A stretch of DNA of 64,000 bases from Thalassia testudinum (GCA_037157565.1 JAZHRO010000024.1:8252501-8316500), one strand, 5' to 3'; counted from the first letter of the stretch, positions 36,872 to 50,464 are shown. Program-made: numbers and translations. The notes: generated by a model not told the origin, from the sequence alone.

Positions 36872-36875
<4 letters not shown>

Positions 36876-38219
36876 TTTGTTCTTTACAAATGAAAACTCA
36901 TTTTCTATATACGTAAAGTTAAAATACATCCATGTATTTTTATATTTAACTTAAGAAAAATCGAAAACACAGCGTTTGAATCTATCACAAATCTTTCTCT
37001 TATTGCAGGTCTCGAGCTAAAGACTAGTTAGTCCTTGACGCGCAGCGAATATCACCCACCGTGTGCTAAATATTTTTGCTAGTTTTAACGGATTAAAAAA
37101 AAGGTGTCGCCATTTGTCGCTTTTTTTTTCTTTTTTTATGGGAATATATCTAATGTGAAATTAGTCAGTATACGATGTGGGTCTACTTTTGCTGCACAAC
37201 TCGATTCGGTTGGGGAGGGCTTGACTTGATTCCGGAATTAGGCTTGATGGGTGTTTCAAGGAATATTTCGATACACCATTTGTTTCGTATGTAGGTATTA
37301 AATGGTTGCTCATAGCTCACTTTGCATATTGGCATGCTATATTGTAACGTATTTTATAATATATTACCTTTATTTATGCTACAGCTCAAAAAAATTAAAA
37401 TATATTAATTAAAAATTAAAATACATCCATTTAAAATAAAATATATTGATTAAAAATTAAATATATAAGTTAAAAATAATTTTTCACTAAAAAATAAAAA
37501 TACATCGAGATATTTAAATATTCAATTAAAAAATAATTTTTCATTTAAAAAATTATTTCTCATACATAGAAAGTAAATTTTCAATTAGAGATTAAATTTT
37601 TATTTAGAAAAATTAATTTTTATCAGTGAAAAATTAATATATCTATTAAAATTATTATATATAATAATCCATCATGTTCTTTTACTTTTAAGTATTGTAA
37701 AATATATTACAATATATATTTCTTTATTATTTCACTTAAAAATATTCCTTTTTAACTTACAAGATGATGCCTATAACTGAATTTGGAATGCATTATGTCG
37801 AAGATAATGGTAAATTTCGAGCAGATGTTTTTCGTCTGTGTGTGCGATCGTTAGATTGATTTGGATCAGAGATGAATTTTAAAACGATTGCCAACTGATA
37901 AGGCAACACGTTATTAGAAGATGGCATGTTTCGTTCAACAACAAAATTCGCCAACCTGTCCAAAACAGAGGGGCCCAAGCCGGAATTTTGTCATTTGACT
38001 TAGTCCGACAAGGAGACCTGGCAAGTATTATGGGCCCACTAAAGATATCGGCAAACAGGTGCATTATTCGCTCCACCACGCATGGCAGACAATAAAGGTA
38101 ACAAATAACGGTTATACGTGGTCCATCCAATTTGAATATTTCCGTTAATAAACGAAAGGAGGTAGGTTAAGAAGTACAAATTGACATAAAAATTGATATA
38201 TACTAATATAAATGCGATC
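36872..38219. other. AT-rich intergenic DNA
   Basis: Low-complexity 'aaaattaaaatata' phrases recur between 37380 and 37700. No gene or RNA feature supported. Confidence 0.4.
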
Positions 38220-38930
38220 TTAATTCATTTTTTTTAATGTAAAAAAAATATTTACATACGATGAGATTTATCATTATTAAAATTAATATCAAATCATTTT
38301 TGTACTGGTGTAAATCACTCAAATTATCTTCGAAATCATTTTACACGGATGTAATCTTATTTTACACATGTGCAGAATCACTTTACACCTTCAAAATAAT
38401 TTTACATAGATACAAAGTAAGATTTCATCGATGTAATTTTACTTTAAATTACTTTGCATCGAACTCTAAACCTTGAATCTTAAATTATTTTGTCGTCACA
38501 TATTTGTAGCTAGAACCTTGTGCAATCATATATGGCTAAACCACAAAATAAGGAAACCCTTGTGCAATCTTACTTCGTTAAATCCTATATCTTAAACCTT
38601 AAATCCTGAACCTTACCGTAAAAAATCACCTTTTAAATGAAAAATCATTTCTCACATGTAAAATTACTTTTCATAAACCTAAACCTTAAACTCTAAATCA
38701 TAAACTCATATGTTAAAATCACTTTACATTGATAAAAATCACTTTAGATAGGTGAAATTACCATTAGAATAATTTTACATCGATGTAAAATGAGATTACA
38801 CCGATATAAAGATACCTTAGAATAATTTATCACCATTACAAAATCACTCAGAAAATTTATCACCAGAATAAATTAGTTTATCACCGATGTAAAATTATTT
38901 ATCACTTATATATTTTAGATTAAAGTGATG
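38220..38930. repeat. Degenerate palindrome-rich repeat block
   Basis: Variants of TTTACATCGATGTAAAAT recur at irregular spacing (for example near 38410, 38740, 38774 and 38880), with 'aaatcacttt' spacers. Between them are runs like 'aaaccttaaactctaaatc' (near 38690) that resemble degraded plant telomere-type repeats. No coding signal. Confidence 0.5.
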
Positions 38931-41900
38931 TGGTAATTTTTTTAAATGTGATGAAAATTATAATATAATAAATTTTATATTCTTTTATTTCTTTTCATTA
39001 AATACTAATTATGAAATATACTCATATTCTCAATACTATGTAAAATATAAAAATAATAACTATAAATTTCCCCCCACATTCCTTTTTACCCATAGCTGCA
39101 TTTTCTTTATTGTTTTTTCAATTTTTTTATTTAAATAAAAATACATTTTGTCGTCACAAACTTTTTTGGACCAGAATGGGCGGTATAGACCTTGGACCAT
39201 AACAAATTACTTCTTCGTTCCCGACCCAACTCATGGGCACAGGTGCGTTTCAACTTCACTGATGCTGAAGCCACGCCAAACATGCTATCCGGTGACATGA
39301 GTAACTTCGATGTGCAATTTACCAAGGCCTCTTCGACATCCCCGTATGACAGCTGTATTTTGATTTTTAAACCGAAACTTGTTGGCTGTAAGTTAGTCTC
39401 CTTGATCTTACAACCTATTCCGGTTCGAATGTTAGGTGATGGAAGTCTTTATTTATTAGGTTCTATTGAGTTTGAGAATAGGGAAAAAGATCCGTCCATA
39501 CGAATAAGCAAGCATACATTAGACTAAAAAGTTGATAATCTAGTTGCTTCTTGAATGAGTATACATCTGAGGAGAATGTAATTATTTTCAAATGTTAACT
39601 AAGTTAAATTATCTTTAAAGGTACAGGAGTTTGTTCTCTTTCTCTATCTAATCTCATGCATGCATTGAGCATCCCCTCTTGGGCGTGATTTCGAGTTGTT
39701 ATTCTAACCGTCGATCAAAGTTGATGGCACGTCTTGGATGGAACCTGTCAAATGGGGTGTACCTGCCTGTGTGTTGAGTCATTTGGTCGGATAATGACCT
39801 GTCGATCTGCCAGGCATTTTTGTCGGCAGGGGGAACCCGTTTGACAGCTAGGCCTTCCAACCGGTCTATACGCCTTTATCCATAGGTGGATATGCCAAGT
39901 TTAACCATTTATTTATTTGAGTCATCCAATTAACATGACCTTATTAAGTCGAGTTGTCGATAACAGTCGACGGCTGCCCACCTAGATCTAGTTGGATATT
40001 GAAATGTCAGACTTTTTATCCTCTGTTTGGTTTGGCTTCTACTTGGGCATTTATGAGGCCTTATTAGTTGGCGGTTTTCTAGCCCAACCTTAAAAGGGCA
40101 CTTGCCCAAGTTTACATAGCCTATAGGCCAGAGTCATGCATAAGCACCACCAAGTTCGAATCGGCACGTTCCACTCCAAGAAGTTAAACTTTACAATGAA
40201 AATACCATGTTTTATGGTTCGATATAAAAACAATTTTTTTGGCTTAATCAAGAGATATTTGGGGCATAAAATAAATACATTTTTAATCTAAATCAAAGGG
40301 AAATAAGGATAGGCCAAGCGAATAAGCGAAATAAAAATCCAAACACTACACGCTAGGGAGCAAGTCGAATTATGGTTTGGTACAAGTGAAGCACATGGAT
40401 GACTTTATGAGCCCAAGCTAATCCTATTGGTGGGTCGGGTGGGTCTAACCCATTGGCGAGGTCTACTTAGAATCAATATATTTGCAAGCTAAAATGTCGT
40501 GAATTATCCCATGACAGACTTCTCTGCCAGTAAGTTGTCCTGCATTACGTTGAAAAATCCGTAATATGTTTCTATTGCTTTACTTTACTATTCAATTAGG
40601 GATTAATTCAATTGTTACATTATTGCCTTAGTTTATTTCTTATTGTTACTCTAGTCAATCTTGGTCCAACTTTTACCATTGGGTTCTTTTCACTCTAGTT
40701 TATTTGATTTTCCTAAAAGCGTAATAACAAAAAGTTAGGTTTCTTCGTTGCTCTCATTAATCACTCAACTCGAATAACATTTCATTTAGAGTATATAGAG
40801 TTTTTCTTTCATATTAAGTTTCTTATGTCCAATGTAACAGATTGTTGATTATAAAGAGATTTTGACATTTTCATCCTAGAGGTGTATTTAATCCTTTCTT
40901 GGTCTGATAGCTGTGAGTTGTTATTTAAGGAGATGCTCCATCAACTCTGTTAGCCCTTAGGTATCATCTATAACTGTGAACCGGCAACCAAAAGATATCT
41001 CGAAGTCACTAACAACGTCAGAGTACAGGTGGCCTAACAAAAATACATACTTATGAAGTAATGATTTGGTTTGTACTTATTCTTAAATGTATTCATATGA
41101 AAGTTTGAGATGTTACTCAAGTATTTTCATCTCTACTTGTGTGTTCTTTTCAAAGGGAAGAAGGTAAATATGATGGACATGAAATTTGATCCTAAGATCA
41201 ATGAGATGTTCTGTCACTTAACCATCTTTACTTAGGTTAAATGTTGTTTATGAAGCATATAATTGTTGCTATTAGGATGCATGAGACTCGTGCATTACTT
41301 TCCACCTATTATTGTCCGTGGCCATCTAAGTGATGATTGGACACTCAACATGCATGCATATTCGGGTATCAATTCAAGATAAACATTTTTACAAGCCTCT
41401 TATCAATAACCATGTTTGCTTTGGGTACATGTATACATACATTCTTTGTTCTTGCACTGGGCTCCCATTATAAAGCCTTATTGCTTGGGATTTTTATTAT
41501 ATTTTAAAACTCATGTAGCATTTTGAATTCCCTCCTAAGAAATTGAGGGTTCTCATATTGTCTGGGGCCTTTGTAACACCAAATTAATTAGATCAGATCG
41601 ACCCTGATTGACACTCATGAACTTAGGATACTTTCTTCTAATTAATCATATCCTACTCATAGCATCCGACCTAACTAGCCCATGGATTTGTGACCTTCGA
41701 CTTTCAATACATGTGAAACTACATGAGATAATGATAGGTGATAGTGTTCATGCTCTTTAGATTTAGCACCTTATTTGCAATAATGCGCACTTGTCCTACC
41801 TTTATAAGTTATAGTAAAGTAGGATTGCCACTCACCAACTTTACAAGAGTGCATGAGTGTTTGTTTGGATGTTAGAATAAATATTGTACTAAAATAAAGT

Positions 41901-42530
41901 ATTGTAGAGATAAGTGAAAAGAGATGATAGAATAAGTAATGGGATAAAATGATTTGTGTATTGATGTAATGTTAGTGGATATTTATTAAATATTAAGATA
42001 TTGATGTGATATATTAAATATATTTTAATATACATTATGTTAAAGTGAGTATATTTTAATATACATTAATATTGGTGTGATTAATAAAATGATTTGATTT
42101 TGATGTTAATTGAAGTTACCTATTCCCCTCAATCCAACCTACTATAAAGACACAATCCCTCTTAGGTAAAATATCCCCTCCCCAATTTCACTGTCAAATG
42201 CAGCCTTAGTGTCTCTGAGATTGGTCTAATCATTCTATAACTTCATTAGTTGATATTGCAAATAAGGATCCGAAATTGTGATACATTTGAGAGAAATTTC
42301 AAATTGGTTTGGTTTCAAGTCTTTATATTTCAACCTGATTCAATTTGACCATGGGTCTTCATAAGAAAGATTTACATTGCTACAAGATCCTGTCATAGAA
42401 AAATATAGAAATCATTTGTAGAAAAGATGTTGAAGGACTAACACTAGTATGCCTCTATAAAGTTTAAACAAGGGTTATTTATTTGATATCTATATTTTGT
42501 TGCAACACCAAATTCATGCATTCACCTCAC
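38931..42530. other. Intergenic, downstream of the ferroxidase gene; one exon-like patch
   Basis: At 39241-39347 a protein-like stretch (DAEATPNMLSGDMSNFDVQF, then TKASSTSPYDS) follows a possible acceptor 'gggcacag'. I do not recognise it and found no partner exon. 41855-42205 has a start (GAGTGTTTGTTTGG) and an end (AAATGCAGCC) loosely like a MITE, but no matching TSD. The rest shows no signal. Confidence 0.3.
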
Positions 42531-45500
42531 TCACTTTATGATCTTCAGTGGTCTCATCATCTCATTGTCCTCATGATCTAAAATCTGCATAAGACGTAAA
42601 TGTCTATATCAATAAGAACGTCCTATGAAATATTATCTCTATTTAAGAAGAATAAACTTGCATATGAATTGAAGGTGAGGTATTCAAAGAAAATAATGAT
42701 TTAATTTCCATTTTGAACATGGTATTTCATTTGAAAGTAAAAGAAAATATAGCAAAAAGCCTTGAAAAAGAACTTAGAAACATTAACAGAGCCCTTCTCC
42801 TAATATTATTATATACATGTGCTCTTGTAATTGCAAGCCCCAAAGGTGCATCATTTACTTTGGTGTTAAACCCATTTGAAATTGTTGGTAAGAGAGTAAT
42901 CTAACCTTAACCATCACCATCCATTAAATTAGTCAATACAAGAACAAGAAGCAATGATCGCAACATAAATGTGTAGAATAAGATAGGTAGGTAAGACTAC
43001 AAGTGTACAATAGGAAAGACAAGAAGATAGGAAATGTGAGATAGGGAGGTTGCTCTCTTCCCTCCTACAGTTCTCCTTCATCCCTCCCCTATTGCTCATC
43101 TTTCTCCTCCTAGAAATGAGGTCTATGGGAGTCTCCCATGACTTAGAAAAAATCCCCCCTTGCTAGTTAATGGAGAGGATGTTGTTGTCATCTTTGCTAT
43201 TGAGCTTTGTTAAGTCATATATTGGCTTCGCAACATATACAGTGATGTGTCATGGAGGGTGCCCTACCTCAAGCTAGTGTAAAGCTAATGATCTATTTTT
43301 CCTCTTGTTCTCCTTGGAAATGTCTAGTTGTCAATCTCATGTCTAGCCATTGTTCTTTCAAGGTATATTTATGATCTTCTAATGATTCGAACCGTGTATT
43401 TCCTTGGAACAAGACTTGTTTTTTGAGGTCTCCGTCTATGTGTGTTTTCTACATTGATGCATGCGGCCATGGTCTTTCTACATCCTCAAGTACATGGTGA
43501 ATTTTGTGGGATATCTTTGTATATGTTTGTGCCAACAATCATGACCTGACCTTCACAATGCAAGAAGTTGTGTGCACCTCTTCGCCTCAATGTTGCTTCC
43601 CTCCTCATCAACTCATGCTTCCAAAAGGAAAATAAGATTTTCCTTCACATTGCCTACAAATGGAAACCCACATATTTTGTCTCCCAAGCCTCTTGCCTTA
43701 CCTTGGTACTCCTTCTTGCTATGAATGCATCTTGTAGTAGCTCAACATTATCATTCTCGTCATCATCGTCGTCATCATCGTCGTCATCGTCGTCATCATC
43801 ATCATCATCAGAGGGAGAAGACAAGTGGCATGCTCTTTCTAAAAACCAACCAAGCTTGATGGTCTATCCACATGTACAAAGGCTAACCCTACTCTTTGCT
43901 AGAGATGTCTCTATCCTAAACCTAAATCGAGATTGGAGCGATCCATTCTCGTGCCAAAAGCTATGACATCTAAGGAGATACCTTTGTTCGCATGTTACAT
44001 ATGAGAGACCAATGGAAACTTTGCCAATGTTGAGCTAACGAGGCCCTTAAGGACTCTACCCGAATTGCAACAATCAACAGACTATTCTCTCCGATAAAAA
44101 TTTCAATGCGGCTTTTATCTCTAAAGAAGATCCGTTTGCTCCCAATAGGTCCAACAAAGCCCAAGCTTTTGTTAAGAACATTGGCTTGGTCTTGCAAGGC
44201 CCTTTAAAGGAAAAGTTTAGTAGGATGACACTAGTTGTCACGTGCTAGTGGTTGCCTTTGTCATTAAGCGTCTACACCTCAATTCTCAAAGTTGACCTCA
44301 GTCCATGTATCTTGAACTAGCTGAAATCTATTAGTGGTTTAATGCCATACAAAGAAAATGAATGAAATGGTAAGATATTCCCTATCAACAAGTGAACTTA
44401 GTTGACTCCAATTTGAGTCTCCAATAGAGACAGTGGGATGCATCTCGAACTTGATGAAATCTGTAAGTTGTTTGATGCCAATATAAGACATTTTTTATTG
44501 ATTAATTGATGAACTTGGTTGGCTTCAGGTTGGTAGTTGAGTTTGCAACAGAGACAGTCCTGATAAACCAAGTCAAGATCCTATATTTAACTACGTACGA
44601 GATCGATGCGGAAATCTAGGTGTCAAAATGAATCAAGTATGCTCTTTCTAGTATGCTTCAAAATGAGTCGAGCATGTTCTTTCTAGTATAATTCTACCTT
44701 TCTTTTTTATCTTTTTTGAATAACTTGAAACTTCTAAGAATAATTACCTTTGTTAACGTATCTTTAATAGGTGCTTTGCCCATGAACCTTCCCCTGTGAA
44801 TCTTCTTGTCAATGGTAGATTCATCAAGATTATCGGCATATCCGAGTAGTTTAGCTAATAGTGATACAGGGAAGCTGCACTAGGACTCCAGTTGGTAACC
44901 TTTCATACTTTCACATTTCTTTCCTGAGGGGTTGCATTCCAAGCTTGTCCATACATTACCTACTTCTTCTAGCTACTTGTATTTTAATTTTCATTCTAGT
45001 TATGCCCAACACCTTCCTTTCCTTCTTCAAGTCGTTATTTACAGTCATGGTTGGGGCCAGACCTATGGCATCTCATTACACAACAAACCACCCATGACTG
45101 TGATGGGTCACTCTGGGGGATTAGGTCATCCCATGCTTTATTGACTCCGAGGAAAGAATGCTCATGCATTTTCTAGATATACCAGGTGTACTACTCCATG
45201 TACAAGCTTGTTCAAAGATCCAAAATAATTAGAAGAAGAAGCATTAGCCTCACCTTGTGCATGCTAGACCCATTTCATTGGTTGTTTATTTCATCATTTC
45301 ACTGCAAGTTTGATTAGGTTCATCTAAGAGTTACCTCTTATATGATGCCTTTAATTAAGTCTATTACAATCTGCATGAACTGCTCAAATTGCCTTCTGCA
45401 TCGTTTTACGTCATGTTTTTTCTTTAGTATATATAACTACTTTGTTAAAAGAAAATAAATAAATAAATAAATAAAAATTGATATGATGTTTCCTTTTTGA

Positions 45501-48500
45501 TAACTTACGTGGCAGTGGTAAACATATCCAGGCTCGTCGGACGCATCAAACGGGTATGGGGCGCTCCCGTTCGTCCTCAGAAGGGCGAAGCGGACGAGGA
45601 TCCTCGTCACGTAACCCGGTTTGATCTTGAACACGTTCTTCCACCCCCTCTCGTACGGCCGCATTCGCTTCCTCTCGCCCACCGCATGCGCCTCCACTCC
45701 GCACCTCCTGGCATCGTTCTCCCTCATCATGCACGCCCTCAGCACCTCCACCTCCCTCAGCTTCCTCTGCTCCACGACCACCATCACCGCAAGGTGCACG
45801 TGGAGCGGGTGGTTATCCTCCGTCAGGTTCAGCACCTCCCACACTTCCGTCGTCCCCGCCCGAGGCGTCTCCGTCACGGGCGCCTCGAACGGCCTCCCGT
45901 TCAGGTACAGGTGCGTGGGCTCCATCGTCTCGCTCAGGTACTCGTACATGGCAATGTACCTCCTCTCCATTCCCCTCCTCTCCGCTCTTGGTTTTCGATA
46001 TACCAGAAGCTTCTCGGGGATTCTAGAAGTGTCTGGAACCTTCTCTCTCGCGATAACGAACTTCATGACCCGCCCGCTGCTCTCCGCGTCCACGGGGTCA
46101 CCATGGGGGTACGGATACGGTGCCGTGTTCCGCAGGATCACCTCATCGGTGGTGGAGCCCCCGAAATCGACGACCACGTCAGCGATCTCGGATGGGGCGA
46201 GCAGGAACTTACGAGTGGAACGTGGGCGCGGGAGGTACATCGAGTCGGATCCGATGTGGACGAACCTGAGGCCGTTGGATAGAGAGAACCGGAAGAACCT
46301 CGCGTTGCTGGCGTTGATGATGCGGAACCGGTACCTCCTCCGGTGGACCCGCATCACCGGCCATGCCTTCCCGTTGACGAGGATGACGTCACCGAAGTAC
46401 TCCGGTTGCCACTGGGGGTGGATGGACGGGTTGTTGCCGGTGGCGTTGAGGTAGATGGAGCCGTCCCTGAGGAAGCTGCGGTCGAAGACCACGAGGTGCC
46501 GGTCGCGGGTGGAGCCCGAGGGGAGGTCGAGGGGTGACTCCACCGAGGGGTTCCGCACCACGTAGGCGCCGAGGAGACCCGCCAGGAGGTTGACACGTGT
46601 GAGGCCCATGGTGTGGTCGTGGTACCAAAGGTTCCCGGGCTCCTGCACGTTGGGGTAGGTGTAGGTGGGGTGGGACCAGGCGGGGCCCGTGGTGCGGTAA
46701 CCGGCGGTGAACCAGGCGTTGGGGTTACCGTCGCTGGTGGGGTGGGCGATGGAGCCGTGGAGGTGGGCGACGGTGGGGACACCTCCCGGCGGTCTGGGGG
46801 CCACCGCCGCGGGGATGGTGGTGTCCCACGGCAGGATGTGCGAGGAGGGGAGGTGGTTGGACCACGTGACACTTGTCGCGACTCCCTGGAGGGCCTCGAT
46901 GGTGGGGCCCGGCACCGTGGCCGATCTCCTCGAGGTGCCGTAGGCGAAGACCCGCGTCCATGGGAGGTCCCTGTGAAATTTCTGCAGAAGTAGAGGAAGT
47001 TGAGGTGCGCGGGTTAAATTATGCCATTGAGGTAGAGATCAATCCATCGGGCGAACGACTATATGCATAGGGGCTCCAAATCCAACAGTAGTTGGGATCG
47101 AGGGGTGGAGACACGGATGGGCAGGCGGAGGCCGTCGGTTATCCCTCATTTTTTTTTAAATTTCTTTATAATTGTACGTTACGAACCGTAGTTTTAGTTA
47201 ATTTTCTCGCATTGCCTTCGCCTTTCCCCACAAATCACTAGATACCCATAAGTAATCATCACCCTCTTTGGTTTCTTCTCTACTTATCTTAATTTTTGGC
47301 TCTGACTTCGTTCTCTGTGACTTTAATTCCCGACTCTAACTTCGCCTCCCTTTACCTCAATTCCCATCTCCATCCCCCTTGGGATATTAGCTAACAGAGC
47401 TTTAAATACTTGCTTTTTGGTTGGTTCACGGTGTTTGTTAATGGTTTCGATCAATATTTTAAAAATTAAATCAATCTTAAAATCAGTGAAGTGTTGATTT
47501 AATATTTTAATTATTTAACTATTGGTTTGTATCGATTGAATCAGTGTTGATTTCAGTATGATGTTAATATATGAAAATATAAAAAATAATTAAATGGTAA
47601 GAGCTTCAAATTAATTTATATTTGTTTAACTAAGTTCAATCGAATTAAATCGGCAATTAATAAGAAATCATTTAAAATATGTATCAAAAAAGTTATTTCA
47701 GAATTATAATTATATTAAAATTAATATGTTTTTATTAAATATTAAATAAAAATAAAAGGTATAATTAATATCGAGAGTTTAACCTTAAAGAATATATAGA
47801 TTTTTGAATTTTTATTTTAACTTTTAAAGTTATATATATTTTTCTTTTTTTTTAATTTTTTAACTTTTAAGATAATGATCAAGTTGGTTGGCAGGTTTAT
47901 GTTAAACCAACCAATCCAACCTATTTTAACCAATTTATATTGATTTTAGTTTTTATTACCTAAATTGATTGATCGAATCAATAAGACACGAATTTTTAAT
48001 TGAATCAGTTGAAACAGTCCATTCGAATTGATTTTATTTTTAAAATATTAATTTCAATTCTTTTATAACAATTTAAAACTAGCTCATCAATGTCCAACGG
48101 CAAGTCATTTTATTTATGTCTTTTTGAGAAGGCTGTCGTCAATGTCCAACGGAGGAAAAGTGGGTCATATTAGTTTTGGAGAAGTGGACGCCGCACTCAA
48201 ACAAGCGCCCTCTACCCATTTTCCCTCCCCACCCCCTCGAGAATTAGAATTTGTTGGAGAGGAAGTGAGAATGGTCAAAGTCAAGAGATTTTACCGTTCA
48301 ACCTTACCTTAGATGACCTACCTAAACCTTGTATTTTCCGTACCTATGACAGAAAAGATGCCACAGGTTGGGATGGTGGATGGCACACATAGAAAACAAT
48401 GATTTGAAATTCCTATGCGCGAAATATTCTTCAATTGCATGCAATCACAGTATTTAAAACATTTAACTGATTAACATCACGTGCCCGCGCCATCTAAGTT

Positions 48501-49079
48501 CGGGAGAGAAAATCCTCCAATAAGGAATGTTAGCAGACGCAAATAATCTAAACCTAAAAATAGCCTTGAACTGATAGATAGATAGATAGAGAGATAGATA
48601 GGCTTCACTAACAGCGATCGCTGCATGCATGTGCTTTGCTTCCCAATCGTCCATTTTGGGAGGAGAATTTACCCAAATCTCACAGACATCTCAATCATCC
48701 TTAGCCCTTCTTCTCGTTGGCATCGTATTCCTTCTCGATTTAGAAAAGGGAATGGAAGAGAAAAACAACGAAAACAACGAAACAAGAGGCGATAGGTGTG
48801 TCTTAGTGGACGGAGAGCTGTACACGTACGCATGCTCATGTTCCCAAGACTTACCCACATCTTCTCGTACATGCCAATTTTGAGGGACCTCGGGTGGGCA
48901 ACTCCATCTCTCATGGTGTATCCTCTAATCCTCGGCATCTCGAGGAGCTCGTCCACGAACATCTCGAGCCTTCTGGGGTTCACGAGCTCTTCTTCTCCAA
49001 CTCCTGCACCGCCCGCATCTGCACTGGCTGCACCACGTAGAAGAGCCAACAACACAAGGAATTGGAGCAAGTCCTCCAT
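42531..49079 (-). CDS. LPR1/LPR2-type multicopper oxidase (ferroxidase), three exons, 583 aa
   Basis: A secreted or cell-wall ferroxidase of the family that arrests root growth under low phosphate in Arabidopsis. Exon 1 is 49079-48855, exon 2 46981-45509 and exon 3 42584-42531. All junctions are GT-AG and phase 0. An N-terminal hydrophobic signal peptide spans residues 1-20. Copper motifs are HLHGS (H148, H150), WYHDH (H196, H198), HPLHVH (H466, H469, H471) and the final [12 protein letters not shown]. In that last motif C565 is in exon 2, while the other type-1 ligands, H570 and axial M575, are in the 17-codon exon 3. Length matches Arabidopsis LPR1 (about 581 aa). No stop or frameshift was found. 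Introns are 1873 and 2924 bp; the second holds repeat-like DNA and a (TCA/TCG)n tract. Third codon positions are strongly GC. The gene appears functional. Confidence 0.93.
43741..43812. repeat. (TCA/TCG)n microsatellite in the second LPR intron
   Basis: A run of TCA and TCG triplets that translates as poly-serine in one frame. It lies within intron 2 of the ferroxidase gene, so the apparent Ser-rich frame is not a gene. Confidence 0.85.
48574..48602. repeat. (GATA)n microsatellite in the first LPR intron
   Basis: About seven GATA/GAGA units within intron 1. Confidence 0.8.
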
Positions 49080-49205
49080 GTCGTGAAAGTGACAAGAGAA
49101 TATGTACGGTTGTTGTGTGGGCGGGGCGGGGGTGGGGGGTGTTGGTGTGTGTGGGGGTGTTGAGGGGCGAGGGGCGCCGGGCAAGGGTGTGCGAGTGGGA
49201 CTGGC

Positions 49206-49212
49206 ATTTATA
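49206..49212 (-). promoter_or_regulatory. TATA box of the ferroxidase gene
   Basis: TATAAAT read on the minus strand, 127 bases upstream of the ATG at 49079. A C/A-rich stretch between them fits a 5' leader. I saw no GNATATNC (PHR1-type) site within the first few hundred bases upstream. Confidence 0.6.
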
Positions 49213-49464
49213 GGAAGGCGAACTGGGGGACATCCTGTGGCCGTGGGTTCGTGGTGTTCCCCACTCGACGAATTAATCTTTGTGGGAAGACGACCTGGAC
49301 GTGCACTTCGCCCTTCACATTATTATATGTATGTTAATATGTAAACCCATTTATGCATCCTTTTCCTTGTTGGCATAGCAGGCGGCAATACCCAGCTGGA
49401 TTTTTTTAAAAAACGAGCAACACAGCTGCTATCCTATCATCATTACTGTCTTGTCATTTGTAAT

Positions 49465-49880
49465 TTTTTATTTAAAAAAAAATTTTATTAATAAGGAAAA
49501 GTATATGATATAAAAGGATGCATCATACAAGAGAGAGAACGAAAAGCTTAACGTCTTCAAGAAGAGGAAAATGTTACATCCCGTATGAAATAGGGGAAAA
49601 TCAAAACTCAGAAACAAGATAAGAAATAAGGAAGTAAAGAAAAGGAAAATGCATCCTCAGATCAGGAACTGGACGACTTCCCGAAGGAAGACAACTCCAC
49701 GTTCGTATATACGGCAAGGCACCAACGAGATAAAACTCGAAGAAACACGCTAACGAGAACAAATGAATCGACCAAAACGTTGAAATCTAACTCGGCCGTA
49801 ATAGCTTAGGATCACATGTAATTCCCAACAAAATTTAACTACACTAAAAAAAGAAATAAAAGGAATGCTTAATCACAGGT
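49465..49880 (-). repeat. Dispersed repeat copy 2
   Basis: Matches 24172-24553 plus 34803-34875, including 'cttaacgtcttcaagaagagg' near 49546 and 'ggatcacatgta' near 49809. It lacks the Ty3 insertion and so shows the pre-insertion arrangement. No coding domain seen. Confidence 0.55.
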
Positions 49881-50008
49881 GGTCGCAGGTGGCCTCAATT
49901 TGCGAGTGCTGGGGCATTTATCATGTCTTGTCATTTGCAGTTGATCCACTTTCAAAAGGGGAAGCCCACTGACGAAAGGATGTTGCAAAGCACACAACAC
50001 ACACCTAA

Positions 50009-50341
50009 GACTGCGTTTGGTAGGGAGATAGTGCTACGTCGAGATAAAATTGAAGTGAAATAAGTATAATAAGGTGTTTGGTTGGTGGGATTATTAATGA
50101 TTGATATGTTGATTTTGTGACAGAAGAGAGAGAGAGTTAGTGAATTTTGATGGGATAGTTGTTAAATATTTTTTTAATTTAAAAGATTAAAAAATCAATT
50201 TTGTCTCTCTCTCCCACCCCCACCCCCTCAAGTAACCCCCCTCCCACCTCACCTTGAATCCCACGTCCCCAATATCCAATCCCACCCCAATCCCTGTCGA
50301 TAGCCCATATCCCACCTGTAAGATCGGAGCCAAACGTAGCC
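50009..50341. mobile_element. Tourist-like (PIF/Harbinger) MITE
   Basis: Terminal inverted repeats GACTGCGTTTGG (left) and, inverted, GGCTACGTTTGG (right) match at 10 of 12 positions. They are flanked by the TAA target duplications typical of the superfamily (50006-50008 and 50342-50344). The element is 333 bp and noncoding. Confidence 0.6.
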
Positions 50342-50464
50342 TAAAGAGAGGACTTCGGATTTGACGTACAACACATTAGCGTCAATGAACATAGACCCCT
50401 TTGAAAATTTGGAGTCTTTTTGTAAAAAGATAGCAACCCCATCAACACCTCCAATGGCTACCCC

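Noticed and set aside
40140..40175. Possible tRNA B box (AGTTCGAATCGG)
   Set aside because: No A box or acceptor-stem pairing at the right distance.
41855..42205. Possible second MITE
   Set aside because: The ends pair poorly and no TSD was found; kept only as a remark.
43568..43966. Ser-rich 132-codon frame
   Set aside because: It sits within LPR intron 2 and depends on a TCA/TCG microsatellite.
45437..45508. C-terminal tail of the ferroxidase as read through after VYHCHV
   Set aside because: A GTAAGT donor follows HCH exactly, and the conserved [10 protein letters not shown] end is found at 42584, so this tail is intron.
45497..46454. Two plus-strand frames of 261 and 277 codons
   Set aside because: They are antisense to ferroxidase exon 2, where high GC content removes stop codons; the minus-strand frame has the copper motifs.
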